From IMG/VR virus record IMGVR_UViG_3300014839_000013, positions 1 to 45,579 of that record: a stretch of 45,579 nucleotides of DNA; one strand, given 5' to 3'. The position numbers and the translations under genes were made by a program. This DNA comes from a virus. The number at the start of each line of letters is the position of its first letter. Within the stretch, counting starts at the first letter, position 1. The notes under the pieces were generated by a model. That model did not search any database and was not told where the DNA came from. It saw only the letters and a program-made list of their open reading frames with translations. Positions 19,371-30,700 of the stretch are shown here, piece by piece.

Positions 19371-20286
19371 TGATGATATCATAAAATTAAAAAAAGATAT
19401 TGATTATCTTATTCATAATAACATAATCGAATTTAATCGAGATTATTTTGAAGAAGGCGTTGTCCAGCCAGGACAAAGTTTTTATGGAAAACTTACTGAT
19501 ATTATAGAAAAAAGTTTATACTCAACTTATGGTTCTCTTATCAGTCTTGATGATCCTAGTAAGTATAATTTTAATAATGTTAGTGGAAAAGCAGCGATTA
19601 ATACAGTTCTTCAGGCTTTGCAGAATTCTGGTTACATTTCAAATTATCAAAAGGCGTTGAATGTTTATTACGGTCTTCCAGTGGCACCGCAAAATTGTCA
19701 AGTTCTTGGATTATATGAATCTTATGATTACATTGTTGATTCTAACTGGACTTATTATCATGATGGAAATGTTATTCGAATTATTATTAAAACAGGAACA
19801 CATCTTCACAAATTTATTCAACAAGGCACAAAATTAAGAGTTGATAGATTGAATAAAGAACTTACAGTTGAGGCTGTGGATAATAGAGCATTAATTGTTG
19901 GGGAAACGACATTTGGTCAAATAACCGTTGATGATGCATCAGACGTAATTGCTGGAGATGCATTGAATGTAAAATTAATCAATAAGTATCCAATTGTAAG
20001 TATTACTCAAGAATCAGAATCTTTTGATGCAACAGTAACAATAAAAACCTCATATGAGTCATGTGCAAAACTTCAACATATTATTGACATTATTCAAGAT
20101 TTAACTGATAATAAAGAATATCCTGAAATTTTGATTTATGGTACAAGCGGTTTTACTCATAATTATGATGGTATTTATCATATAACTGAAGCTAGGGATT
20201 TATCTGGATTTGGTCAATTAAAAATTTATAATCCAGCAAATGATATTGAGCCGAAATATAATGATTTTGTATTTACAACTAATTGA
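19363..20286 (+). CDS. Tail/baseplate-associated protein, unknown
   Basis: This 307-residue protein is not recognised. It starts inside the last codons of the adhesin gene, so translation is coupled. Residues 1-75 are helical and acidic, about 110-220 are beta strands with alternating hydrophobic residues, and the C-terminal part (220-307) mixes helix and strand. The gene lies between two adhesin-type genes and probably encodes a fibre or baseplate attachment component. No enzyme motif is seen. Confidence 0.45.
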   Translation: MDNDDIIKLKKDIDYLIHNNIIEFNRDYFEEGVVQPGQSFYGKLTDIIEKSLYSTYGSLISLDDPSKYNFNNVSGKAAINTVLQALQNSGYISNYQKALNVYYGLPVAPQNCQVLGLYESYDYIVDSNWTYYHDGNVIRIIIKTGTHLHKFIQQGTKLRVDRLNKELTVEAVDNRALIVGETTFGQITVDDASDVIAGDALNVKLINKYPIVSITQESESFDATVTIKTSYESCAKLQHIIDIIQDLTDNKEYPEILIYGTSGFTHNYDGIYHITEARDLSGFGQLKIYNPANDIEPKYNDFVFTTN

Positions 20287-20293
20287 GGAATAA

Positions 20294-20809
20294 ATGAAAA
20301 TTTTTATTCCATATTCTGATCACAGTCCAATTAGCCAAGAAATTCTTGATTCTATTAAAGGTAATGTTATATTTATCAATTGTACTTTTGATAATACTAT
20401 TCCAAAAGTAAAAAGAATTATACAAGCTGAATATAAATTTAAAGAAATAGCACTAAAAGAAACATGTGATTTCTATGTATATCAACAAAGTGATATGTTG
20501 TCTATAAAAGAAGATAATTTTACTGTTATGCAAAAGTTTTTAACCGATCATATTGACTTTGGAGCTATAGCATTATCAAGATATAATTTATCATTGAATC
20601 AGCAAATTTATGATAGAATAAAAGTCAATACTATTCTTAGTGGATTTATAATGTTTACTCCTCCTGGTCTTAAGGCTGTTGAGTTTGAGGAGAAAAATAA
20701 TAATATGCCATTACCGTCATCTTATACCATTTCAAGATCTTTAGATAGTGTTGGCTATAAATATGGTTATGTTGATACTATAGCAAGAATAAGGCATTTA
20801 CAAGGATAA
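20294..20809 (+). CDS. Small GT-A-like (glycosyltransferase-like) protein, tentative
   Basis: This 171-residue protein follows the ribosome site GAGGAAT. Its pattern, an N-terminal MKIFIPYSDH strand-turn, a middle segment CDFYVYQQSDMLSIKEDNF recalling the acidic turn of GT-A folds, and SGFIMFTPPGLKAVEFE near the C-terminus, loosely resembles a short nucleotide-sugar transferase. A clean DxD motif is missing, so the activity may be lost or the match accidental. In a fibre gene cluster it could modify the Ser/Thr-rich neighbours or serve as a fibre-linked structural domain. Confidence 0.3.
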   Translation: MKIFIPYSDHSPISQEILDSIKGNVIFINCTFDNTIPKVKRIIQAEYKFKEIALKETCDFYVYQQSDMLSIKEDNFTVMQKFLTDHIDFGAIALSRYNLSLNQQIYDRIKVNTILSGFIMFTPPGLKAVEFEEKNNNMPLPSSYTISRSLDSVGYKYGYVDTIARIRHLQG

Positions 20810-20811
20810 AT

Positions 20812-22107
20812 ATGGCAACAAGTATTTGGTACGATATAAGTATAGATGGTGATGAATACTCTGATGGTAGTCAAGGAAATCCGTTTGGTTGGATTAATGC
20901 ATTTGATCCAGGTAATTCATATAATTGGAATGGGATTGGTGACGTAGATTTTTATGTTCGTGGTATAAGACATTTAACTTCAGGTTCTGTTTCTTTTGGC
21001 GATACATGTGGAATGAATATGCGTTGGTATCCATGGGATCTTAGTTTATATGGTCCATGGAGAATTGGTATTGATTCTGGGACTATTAATTGGGGAGGCT
21101 ACGAAACATTTGGTTATAGTTTAGATGGGGCAATATTAAAAGCCAATACTGTTAATATAGGATTTGATGAAGATTACTTTGGAATGATGATTACTCGAAG
21201 TGTAATATTAGCTGATGATATTAATTTTTATACATTTCCATATTTACCATATAATAATTCTTATTTTTATGGTAATTCTTTTATTGCAAATAATTCTATT
21301 AATTTTTCAGCCTCTCCCGCACCTTATCAAAATAATTATATTGATTGTATTTTTAAATTTACAACTGCTTCAAATTTAACATCAACTAACCTTTTTTCAA
21401 GTTGTGCGATGCCAACCCCAATTACTATTGTTGATGGTACAGTCATATATGATACTTGTAGAACTGATTGGGTCTCACCAGTATTTCCCGCATGGAATGA
21501 TACTAATCCAGATCATTGGGCACAAAGTATTCTGGCTGCAGGAATGCCGTGGCCGCCAGAAAATGGTCATCCCAATTATTCTGGATATGATACTGGGTTA
21601 TTTGGAGAACCAAGAACTGGTATAGGTGGATTATATTTTGATACTACCATTACTACCACAACTGGAAGCCCAACTACCACCACGACTGGAGGGCCAACTA
21701 CTACAACAGCCCCTTCAATGGATATTGGATTTGTTCATATATCATGGCCAACACATAAATATCTTCTTTTACTTCTTGAAGATGGAACATTATTTAAGGC
21801 TTATATTGATTCTCCATTGGACACCATTTACGATACTGGAGATTTTCTTACTAAGTATGATATAATATGCAGAAATGTTTCTGTAGCAAATAAAGAGTTG
21901 TTTCCTGATTGGAATAAATTTGATGGATTTAAAAGATTCAATGGATTGGATTTAGAAGGTTGTATACTTGAATTGATTAATTTTAATCCTTATATTGATT
22001 TTGGCAGTTATTTTCCAAGTGATTTTCAAAATTTAAATATAACGACCACAACAACAACAACTCCAGCTCCTACAACGAGTACGACAACTACAACGACATC
22101 ACCTTAA
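20812..22107 (+). CDS. Tail fibre/adhesin with Thr-rich linkers
   Basis: This 431-residue protein starts 3 nt after the preceding stop. Residues about 1-275 are beta-rich with many Trp, Asn, Tyr and Gly, resembling a right-handed beta-helix opening (IWYDISIDGDEYSDGSQGNP is like the N-terminal cap of such repeats). A Thr-rich linker (ITTTTGSPTTTTTGG and onward) follows at about 278-302. A 105-residue domain then follows, and the protein ends in a second Thr-rich stretch that runs into the stop with no domain behind it. The terminal linker suggests that a downstream domain has been lost or split off. Confidence 0.65.
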   Translation: MATSIWYDISIDGDEYSDGSQGNPFGWINAFDPGNSYNWNGIGDVDFYVRGIRHLTSGSVSFGDTCGMNMRWYPWDLSLYGPWRIGIDSGTINWGGYETFGYSLDGAILKANTVNIGFDEDYFGMMITRSVILADDINFYTFPYLPYNNSYFYGNSFIANNSINFSASPAPYQNNYIDCIFKFTTASNLTSTNLFSSCAMPTPITIVDGTVIYDTCRTDWVSPVFPAWNDTNPDHWAQSILAAGMPWPPENGHPNYSGYDTGLFGEPRTGIGGLYFDTTITTTTGSPTTTTTGGPTTTTAPSMDIGFVHISWPTHKYLLLLLEDGTLFKAYIDSPLDTIYDTGDFLTKYDIICRNVSVANKELFPDWNKFDGFKRFNGLDLEGCILELINFNPYIDFGSYFPSDFQNLNITTTTTTTPAPTTSTTTTTTSP

Positions 22108-22162
22108 ATAAAGATATATGTATATATATTGAAGATTTATATTATAATATAGGAAACACACT

Positions 22163-22585
22163 ATGGAATTAAATGACATTATCAGAAACATGGTAATTGA
22201 GGCCATTAAAAGCCAAATTGATGGTAATATTGGAGATCCAGGCAAAATAGTATTTAAAAATTCTAATGACGACTCACTAGTAACTGCATATTTTGCCCCA
22301 ACTTCTATGGTTGTCCATAGGGGTAAAGGTACATTTTTTGATATTAGCCCATATCTTAGAGGGGTTGTTACTGTTGAGGGATTTGCTAATAAATGGAGTA
22401 TTCAAAACGCTGCAGGATTTGAACTTATTAGCGGTACATGTGGTGATCAAAATCATTTAGATAAAGATATTATTTTTAATACTGAAGATTTGCATTGGTA
22501 TCAAAATGATGTTATTGTTATTGAATCATTATCTATAGAAATACCATCAGGTAATAATGAATATATAACTGAACCAGAGGTTTAA
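22163..22585 (+). CDS. Small structural protein inside the fibre cluster, unknown
   Basis: This 140-residue protein begins after the ribosome site AGGAAA at about 22151, 55 nt from the previous gene. The N-terminal 25 residues are helical, and the rest is beta-rich. No motif is recognised. It sits between a fibre gene that ends in a Thr-rich linker and one that begins with such a linker, and may be a fibre base or connector. Confidence 0.45.
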   Translation: MELNDIIRNMVIEAIKSQIDGNIGDPGKIVFKNSNDDSLVTAYFAPTSMVVHRGKGTFFDISPYLRGVVTVEGFANKWSIQNAAGFELISGTCGDQNHLDKDIIFNTEDLHWYQNDVIVIESLSIEIPSGNNEYITEPEV

Positions 22586-22587
22586 TT

Positions 22588-24297
22588 ATGTCTACGACAA
22601 CTACTACAACAACTCAAGCCCCTTGGAAAGATTTTGAACTTATTGAAGAGACTGCAACTCCTCCTTGGGGACATATAGATAATCAATTGCAAAAAGATAT
22701 TATAGATACAATGCTGGGTAGTTGTGCTCTTCCTGTAAAGGACACTGTGGGAGGTCATAAACATTTTTTATTTTATGATCATTCCGGCGTTGCAGTTTTA
22801 GAAGGTATTGATGGAGATACAACTGTTAAAAATAATTTAGTTGTTAATGGAAATATTGTTAATCCTACAATTTTTGGAAGTATAACTGTTTCTGGGTTTG
22901 TCGGAACTGCTGGAATAGTTCATAGTGATGCCTATGGAGTACTTTCTAGTTCTGCGATTGTTGATGCTGATATTGATAATTCTGCATCAATATCTTGGAG
23001 TAAAATTAATAATAATGAAGTGATTGTTAATAATAATATTTCAACAAGCGCTGATATAGCGTGGAGTAAAATACACACATTTGGATCTATAGTTAATAAT
23101 GATATATCACTATATGCTTTAATTGATTGGAATAAAATTAATAAATTAGGAGCTTCTCCATATGATATGGGTGCTTGTGGGATGACATCTGGAACTGATG
23201 TTCAAAAAGCTGATGGTAGTGGTGGGTTAATACCTTGTATAGCTTTAGAAGATATCACATATATACATGAAATATCTGAAACTGATTTAGATGCACCATT
23301 CGGAGATCCTGGCACTACAGCTGGGTTTTGTCAAAGAACAGCAGAAGGACATTATCAAATAAGTCCATCTTCAGTTACCGCTCATCCGATGTTATCAACC
23401 ACTCATACTGATGCGCATACTCAAACAGTAACAAGGGGATCATTAATAACAGGCCAGTATGATGGTGTTGGAGTTTCTGGTATTAATTGGAATTTGTTAA
23501 CAAAAGGTGCTCCTGGAACAATATTAACATGTAATACTGATGATGTAATATGGGATACGCCATCAAATATAGGAATTCAAGTTTATAGTGAAAATCTTAC
23601 TGCCATTGCGGAACTTACTTTTACAACAAATAGAGTAATTCTTTTAACAGGATCGGGATCATGTACTACAGGACCAATAACCAATGCCTATATTAGTAAT
23701 ACTGCATTAATATCTTTATCTAAACTTGCAGTAATGAATCAAAATACATACATAGGAAATGTTGCTGCAAGTGGCAATACTCCTATAGCATTAACTAGTT
23801 CACAAATGAAATCATCTCTTGGATATTATACATCTGGAGATAGTGCAAATTTATCAGGTCTAACAGTAACGCGACTTACCTCAAGTCATGCAACAATTAA
23901 TATTAATAGTTCTTCTTCTGGAGGAACCTTTTCAATTATAGGTTTTCAAAATGATGGAATTACTGCATGGAATATGAGCAGTGAGTCTCAAACCGAAAGT
24001 TATAGTTTTATACTTCGATCAAGAAAAACAACTGGTGTTGCGTATTGGGATGTTAACGCATTTGTGGTTCTTAGAACTTCCGCACTCCAAAAAATTGGTT
24101 TTGGGCTTAATGGCGGAACTAATCCTGTAACTAGTACAACTAATAGTTTTCATTTTTCTGGAGATACAATAAGATTAGATACTCCAAGATCAATATTTAC
24201 ATCTGGATATGTTGGAGAAATATGTTGGAACGCTGGTGGAATATCAGTTTGTACCAATGAATCTCCATTAACCTGGAGACATATAGCTTTTGCTTAA
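22588..24297 (+). CDS. Tail fibre protein with Thr-rich N-terminus
   Basis: This 569-residue protein starts with MSTTTTTTTQAPWKDFELI, so its first residues are a linker-type tract. It continues with fibre-like repeats: segments VDADIDNSASISWSKINN, NNISTSADIAWSKIH and NNDISLYALIDWNKINK repeat a DI-x-x-x-A-x-I-x-W-x-KI unit three times at about 130-185. Such units are common in phage tail fibres and their prophage relatives and form a trimeric beta shaft. The C-terminal 200 residues lie beyond the shaft and probably form the receptor-binding tip (SFHFSGDTIRLDTPRSIF region). The host receptor cannot be deduced. Confidence 0.7.
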   Translation: MSTTTTTTTQAPWKDFELIEETATPPWGHIDNQLQKDIIDTMLGSCALPVKDTVGGHKHFLFYDHSGVAVLEGIDGDTTVKNNLVVNGNIVNPTIFGSITVSGFVGTAGIVHSDAYGVLSSSAIVDADIDNSASISWSKINNNEVIVNNNISTSADIAWSKIHTFGSIVNNDISLYALIDWNKINKLGASPYDMGACGMTSGTDVQKADGSGGLIPCIALEDITYIHEISETDLDAPFGDPGTTAGFCQRTAEGHYQISPSSVTAHPMLSTTHTDAHTQTVTRGSLITGQYDGVGVSGINWNLLTKGAPGTILTCNTDDVIWDTPSNIGIQVYSENLTAIAELTFTTNRVILLTGSGSCTTGPITNAYISNTALISLSKLAVMNQNTYIGNVAASGNTPIALTSSQMKSSLGYYTSGDSANLSGLTVTRLTSSHATININSSSSGGTFSIIGFQNDGITAWNMSSESQTESYSFILRSRKTTGVAYWDVNAFVVLRTSALQKIGFGLNGGTNPVTSTTNSFHFSGDTIRLDTPRSIFTSGYVGEICWNAGGISVCTNESPLTWRHIAFA

Positions 24298-24325
24298 CCA
24301 TTAACAATCAGTGGGAGGATCTATC

Positions 24326-24700
24326 ATGGATATTAGTTTGACCAACAAAGAAATTGTCGAAGATGGAATGCTTAATGCTGCTCATGAACTTTTAAAAAAC
24401 AAACTTCCAATTCAGACTCGTTTACCTTTGGCAGATTTTGTTGAGTATGCAACAAGGAGATCGAGAAGATTTTGGGAAAACGTTAAAGTTATCGCAGATA
24501 AATATAAAATTCCTGACAATACTAAGTTTGAGGCTTTGACTGGAGAAGCAAAAACAGAAATGGATTTTTTAAGAAATTATGTTGGACGAATACAAATGGA
24601 ATTGATCCCATATCCAGATAGTCCAATAGAAGGTCATTACGAACTTATTCTCAATAAGTTATTCGTTAAAAGAGAATCTACTATTAAAGAGGTTGAATAG
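24326..24700 (+). CDS. Small helical protein before the giant fibre, unknown
   Basis: The start is ATG 24326, because GGGAGGA at 24313-24319 is placed correctly for it; an in-frame GTG at 24311 lies within that site. The 124-residue protein is helical and charged with no known motif. Its TAG stop overlaps the GTG start of the 2108-residue fibre gene, so the two are likely co-translated. Small genes in this position often encode a fibre chaperone or connector; nothing in the sequence proves it. Confidence 0.5.
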   Translation: MDISLTNKEIVEDGMLNAAHELLKNKLPIQTRLPLADFVEYATRRSRRFWENVKVIADKYKIPDNTKFEALTGEAKTEMDFLRNYVGRIQMELIPYPDSPIEGHYELILNKLFVKRESTIKEVE

Positions 24701-27700
24701 TGCATCAGCATCCTTTTGGTTTTAACTATCCATATGGAGTTAGTCCTCTTTTTAAAGATGACACTCCATATTATGGTAAACCACTATTTTTTTCAGTTGG
24801 CGATACCGGCGATTATCAGACTAAAGATTCCAATGGGGATCTTTTTATATCGATAAGAGCCGGTATCGCTCACTTTTCATTTCCTCAAGTTAATCCTAAT
24901 TTAGGTATAGGCGATAAAGTATCATTTGATGGAGTTTATTGTTTAATCAGTGAAAAAATAGACCAATCTAATTGGTATGTCACTAATACAGTTGGAACTC
25001 CATTTATAGATATTGATATTGTTCCAGTTACCAGTATTACAAAGGTATTTAATTCTTTAAATGCCGCGATTGGTGGAGATTCTCCTGAATTAGCTGATTA
25101 TATTTCTTACAACCTTACTGGTTTTGATATTCAACCAAATATTATTTGTTATTCAATTCAAGAAACAAATAATATTCTTTTTAAACAAAAATGGACTATT
25201 GACCCGTCTAGATACATTAAAATTTATACCCCATCAAGTTCTGCATATGAATGCAATTCTAGACAAAGACATCTTGGAGTTTTAGGAAATGGATATAAAT
25301 TACAAGCAACCTCAATATATGATGAAGCTCTTATTGTAGAACAACATAATGTTGAAATAAAGGGATTGCAAATAACAAATGCTAGTAACGGTTTACATCT
25401 TACTGGTACAAATATTAATGTTATTAATAATATTGTTGCAAACTGTGGTGGTGTTGGAATATCTGACTGGAATACTACTGGAACTTTAAACCACTATATC
25501 GGAAATACAATATATTCCTGCACAGCTTGTGGAATATCTGTTTCAAATGTTTTAATTCCTGCAAATAATAAAATTTCTTATTTATATAATAATACTGTTG
25601 TTGGGTGTGGAATTGGCGTTCAACTGGGCAGTCCTGATCCTAAAGTACAAATTTATATTAAAAATCAGCTATGTAACTGGAATGAGACTGATTATGTTAT
25701 AGTTGGTGGAACTGAAATTTATGGTTACAATTGTGTAAGTAGAGATAATACAGTACTTAACATCCCTCATATTGAAACATCTTGTTTTCCAGCTTCATTA
25801 GTAAAATTCAAAGATCGTAGCAATAATGATTATCATTTAAATACTGGTGATGATGGTGCAATAATTTCAGGATTAAACTTATCTCATGATCCGTATTATT
25901 CATTTAATACAGATATTGACGGAGACTTAATTGGTGATCCTTGGAGTATTGGATCAGATTATACTGCACATAAAGTTGTTTTTTCAGTTGGATCAACAAC
26001 CGATTATATCGGACCAGCAACAATTACCATATCTGACGGAATAGCAACATTTTCTGTTGCACAAACTGGCGACGCTTTTGGAGTTGGACATTTAGTCACG
26101 TACAATACGTCAGATACTTGTTATCTTATTGAAAAAATATCAACTTCTAAATATAGAGTTGCTTTAGCAAATGGCACAGCTCCTGCCGATATTATTGAGT
26201 CAGCAATAGTATCTGTTACTCCTGCTTTTGCTTCATTAAATGCTGCTTTAGACGGGTCAACATCTGGAATATATACTGCACTTGGCAATACTGAAGATTT
26301 AGTATCGCTAAATCTACAAATTGATGTGGCATGTTATAATATTTCAGATTCATTAGCATTAACAACATCTGATACATGGATAACAGATGAAATAAGAAAT
26401 TTCAAAATTTATGTCCCAACCGACACGGTGACTCAATGCAATACTATACAAAAATTTGCAGGAAAATTGGGAGATGGATATCAACTACAGGGCAACTTAG
26501 AAATATCAATTCCATATACAAAAGTTGACGGAATTCAAAATACTTTTGGAAGTATTAAAATGTTAAATGCGCCCAATAGTATGGTATTGAATTGTCTTTC
26601 TGCAAATCCTACAACAGGAATTTTATTCGAAAGCAGTTTTCCTGGAATAAATGTCATTGCGAATAATCTCATATATGATGGTTCTGGAGAAGGAATTTTA
26701 ATACATTGTCTTGAAACCAATATCAATGATACTTATTATTGCTATAATAACAACACGATCAAATGCACAAAGGGAATATCATTTGATACTCCAGTTAATA
26801 CATACTCAAATATCGTTGTGGTTAAAAATCATATTTCACAATTTAATGATGATGATTATTATATTGCTAATCAAGATTCTGGAAGAATGATAATTAGTAA
26901 TAGTGTCAGTAGTGATGCTACTGCTAATAAATTCGAAAATAAAACCAATACTATCAATAAATCTCTTGAATTTATAGATTATATCAATAAGGATTTTCAT
27001 TTAAGTATTTCTGATGCATTTACCATAAATCCTGGAGAAGATTTAAGTTATAACGCTCAATATCCATTTAGCGTAGATTTTGATAATGAAGTAAGGGCTC
27101 CAGGATATTGGAATGTTGGAGTTGATAATTTTACAAATACTTGTCGAAATGAAGTTTTTTATTCAATAGGGGCTTATCAAGGTTTTTTACAATCATTTAA
27201 CTCCCACATTACCATTTTGAATGGAATAGCATATTTTGATAATGCTCAATCATGTGCTCAACTTGGAATCGGTGATTGCATTACTTACAACACTTCTGTA
27301 AAATGTTATCTAGCAGAAAAAGTGAATTATTACTTATGGAGAGTTGTAACAGTTTTTGGTGCTAAACCATCAGATATCACGTTATCTCCAATCGTAAACA
27401 TTAAACGAACTTTCAATACGCTTAAGGGAGCTGTCGATGGGGCGTCTGGAGTTAATTTTCTTAATACAACAGACTTAACATCATTAGGAGTGCATCTTAA
27501 TTTAGTATGTTATGACGATGGGGTTATTGATGGCGACGCAATTACTGTTTCTGGATGGACTACCAATGTAAATAATCAAATTAAAATATATACAGCATGG
27601 AACACTAAAACTCAATCAAATAAAAAAAATGAGCATAATGGAAAATGGGGAAACGGATATAGTTTACTGGTTCCTGATTCTGATGCGGTTACAATTCATA

Positions 27701-30700
27701 ATGCATGGACAACTGTACAGGGACTTCAGATAGATGGTAGTAATAAAAATAATGGAAATAAAGGAATTTCTTTTGATACTAGTGCTGGAATTGTTATAAA
27801 AAATAATATTATTAAAAATTGTGAATCAGGAATTATTAGAGTAGATGGGGTATCACTTCCCGTAGATGATGTAATTGGTAATGTTATTTATGATTGTAAA
27901 AATGGAATACATGCTGTTTATTGTAATGTTTATAATAATACCGTCATAGATTGCACTGTCCTCGGATATTCGGTTGGAACAGATAGTGTTATTACTAATA
28001 ATATTGCTCAAGGAAGTGCTACTAATTTTAATGATGGCTCTATTGTGACTTATTGTATCAGTTCTGATGGAACCGCTACTGGAACAAACTGCCATACTCA
28101 AACTCTTGATTTTATTGATAAATTTAATAATGATTATCATTTAAGTAATAGTATTCATGACGCTGTTGCATTAGGTCACGGACTTAATCTTTCCTCTTCA
28201 TTCATACGTGATATCAATAATAATTTGATAGAAGACTGGTCTATAGGGGCGGATTGCCCATTAGTGACGCCATTGGTCACAACTACTCCCGCCCCAATTG
28301 TTCATTATAAAGTTTATTATTCAATAGGTACTAATATTAATGATAATCAAAGTGGTTCGGGCACAAATACAATTAGTATATCGAGTGGAATTGCAACTTT
28401 TTCGGTTCCTCAAACATCTGATTCTGCTCCCAAAATTGGTGTTGGAGATGTAGTTACTTATCAAAATGGATTACAATGTCATTTAAAAGAAAAAATATCT
28501 AATACACAATGGGTTGTCGTTAATCGATATGGAATTAGTCCTGATAATATTGAACATTCTTTAGTAAATTCAATTAAGAGAACGTTTAACTCTTTATATT
28601 TAGCAATGAATTATGGCCATGAATCTGTTTATGCTATGCTAGGAACAAAAGATTTATCTGGTAATAATTATCAATTAAATCTTCCTTGTTATAATGATAA
28701 TCCTGATTTTGGATCAGTAATGATTGCTGGATGGAGTACAAGTTCGGATTACTGTATTAATATTTACACTCCTCAAAATATAAATACAGAATGCAATAAA
28801 TCACAGAGACATAAGGGAAAATGGAATACTAATAATTCTGGACAGAGTACAAATCCTGGTGGATATAATATTATTGGGACATATAATGACGCTCTTCAAA
28901 TCAATACTGTAGATTATGTTAAAATAGAAGGTATACAAGCACAATCGACTAGTGGTGATGGAAATGGTATTCATTTAGTTAATTGTAATTGGAATACAGT
29001 GATCGCTAATATTGCTTATGGTTGTAGTAATGATGGAATATGCAATGAATCCCCATATGGAATGGGAAATACCTTTAATCATATAGTTAATAATTTATGT
29101 GATAGTAATTTTGTAGGTATACATGATATAGGAACTAATTACACCTCTGCAAATAACACATCTTGTATTTATAACAATACTCTTGTCAATAATTTTAGAA
29201 AAGGATTTCTTGTTGAACTTGGTGGCGCATATACTAGTCACGTAATCAACTCTAAAAATAATATGTTGCAATATAATCGTGGAGGAGCTGTACAACATAT
29301 TGGAACTGATACACTTAATTTATTAAGATGCTTATCTAATGACTATACTGTAACCCTTCCTACAAGCGTAGAATGTATCCCTGATCAATTGATATATTTT
29401 CTTGATACGAATGATAAGGTTTATACTTTAGATCCATCCAGAGATCAAAGAGCTATTGGATCTGGAGTTGATTTAAGTACTGATCCTGATTTTTCATTTT
29501 CTACTGATATTGCAGGAAGACTAAGAAATCCAGGATATTGGAATATAGGAGCCTTTGAATACATTCCTATTTTGGGAAGTGGAGAATTAATTACAGAAGT
29601 TATGACTATGCGAGGTTATGCTATTTCACAAAAGGAGTTTCCTCCATCAATTTTATATCTTAGAAAGACTGTAGATAGGCCTAATACATTTACCAGTATG
29701 GATACATTGAGTGCATTTCTTAGACAAGAAATATTTGGCAGTTATGCAATTTATATTCAGGGAAATGAGGAATTTTCAGGAACTGTTGATTTTGGTGCAA
29801 GGCTTGGGACAGGTACTCAATCAAAAACTATTACAATGCAGACAGATCCTTCAGAGCAATCTGATGGGCCCGCAATACTTATAGCTCTTTCTAATGATGG
29901 AAGTGCTGGAGCACCGTTAATATCCGATGGGTCAGAACAAGCTAAAATTACTTTTTTAAATATGAAATTAAGAATGAGCGATAGTTATTATGATGAAGTT
30001 TTTATCAAAGATACAGCTCACACAAGTCATATAGTTATAGAAAATTGTATTGTGCAATTAAATAATGATACTATAGTTGGAAATTTACCATGCAAAGTAG
30101 AAGTAATTAATTCTCAACTTATTTATAGAAATACTAGTGGAACAACTATTCTTTATATAAGTAAAAATACTACAAATCCAAATGTTATTGAAAATACAAA
30201 TATTATTACTTATACTGAATCAGATATAGATTTTAGTACAGAAAATTCTGATTCTGTTTATAATTGTTTATTATGGAATTTTTCTTCATTTAATCAAGTA
30301 TTCTCAAATCCAAATGTAATTAATTGTATTTCTGATAAAGATCCTCTTTTTATTGAAGGCCAAATTATATCATTGAATTTTATAATTGCAGAAGTTATGA
30401 GGCATACATTTATGCCTCAGTATTTATCACCATGTAGAAATGCAGGATATTTAGATCCAGATTATAGTATATCTACTGATATATTGGGAAGACCCAGGAT
30501 ATCTGAAGATACTATCGATATAGGTCCTTATGAATTAAGTGTATTTATTGCAGAATTTGATGTCAGTCAAATACGTGATGTATATCAAGATAAATTATTT
30601 TATAATAGTAATTCTGAAGTTTTTACCACATTAAAACGTCAAAAAATATATCGATATCTTCCTCAAAAATTTGCTTTAAATATTAGTACATGTAACGAAT

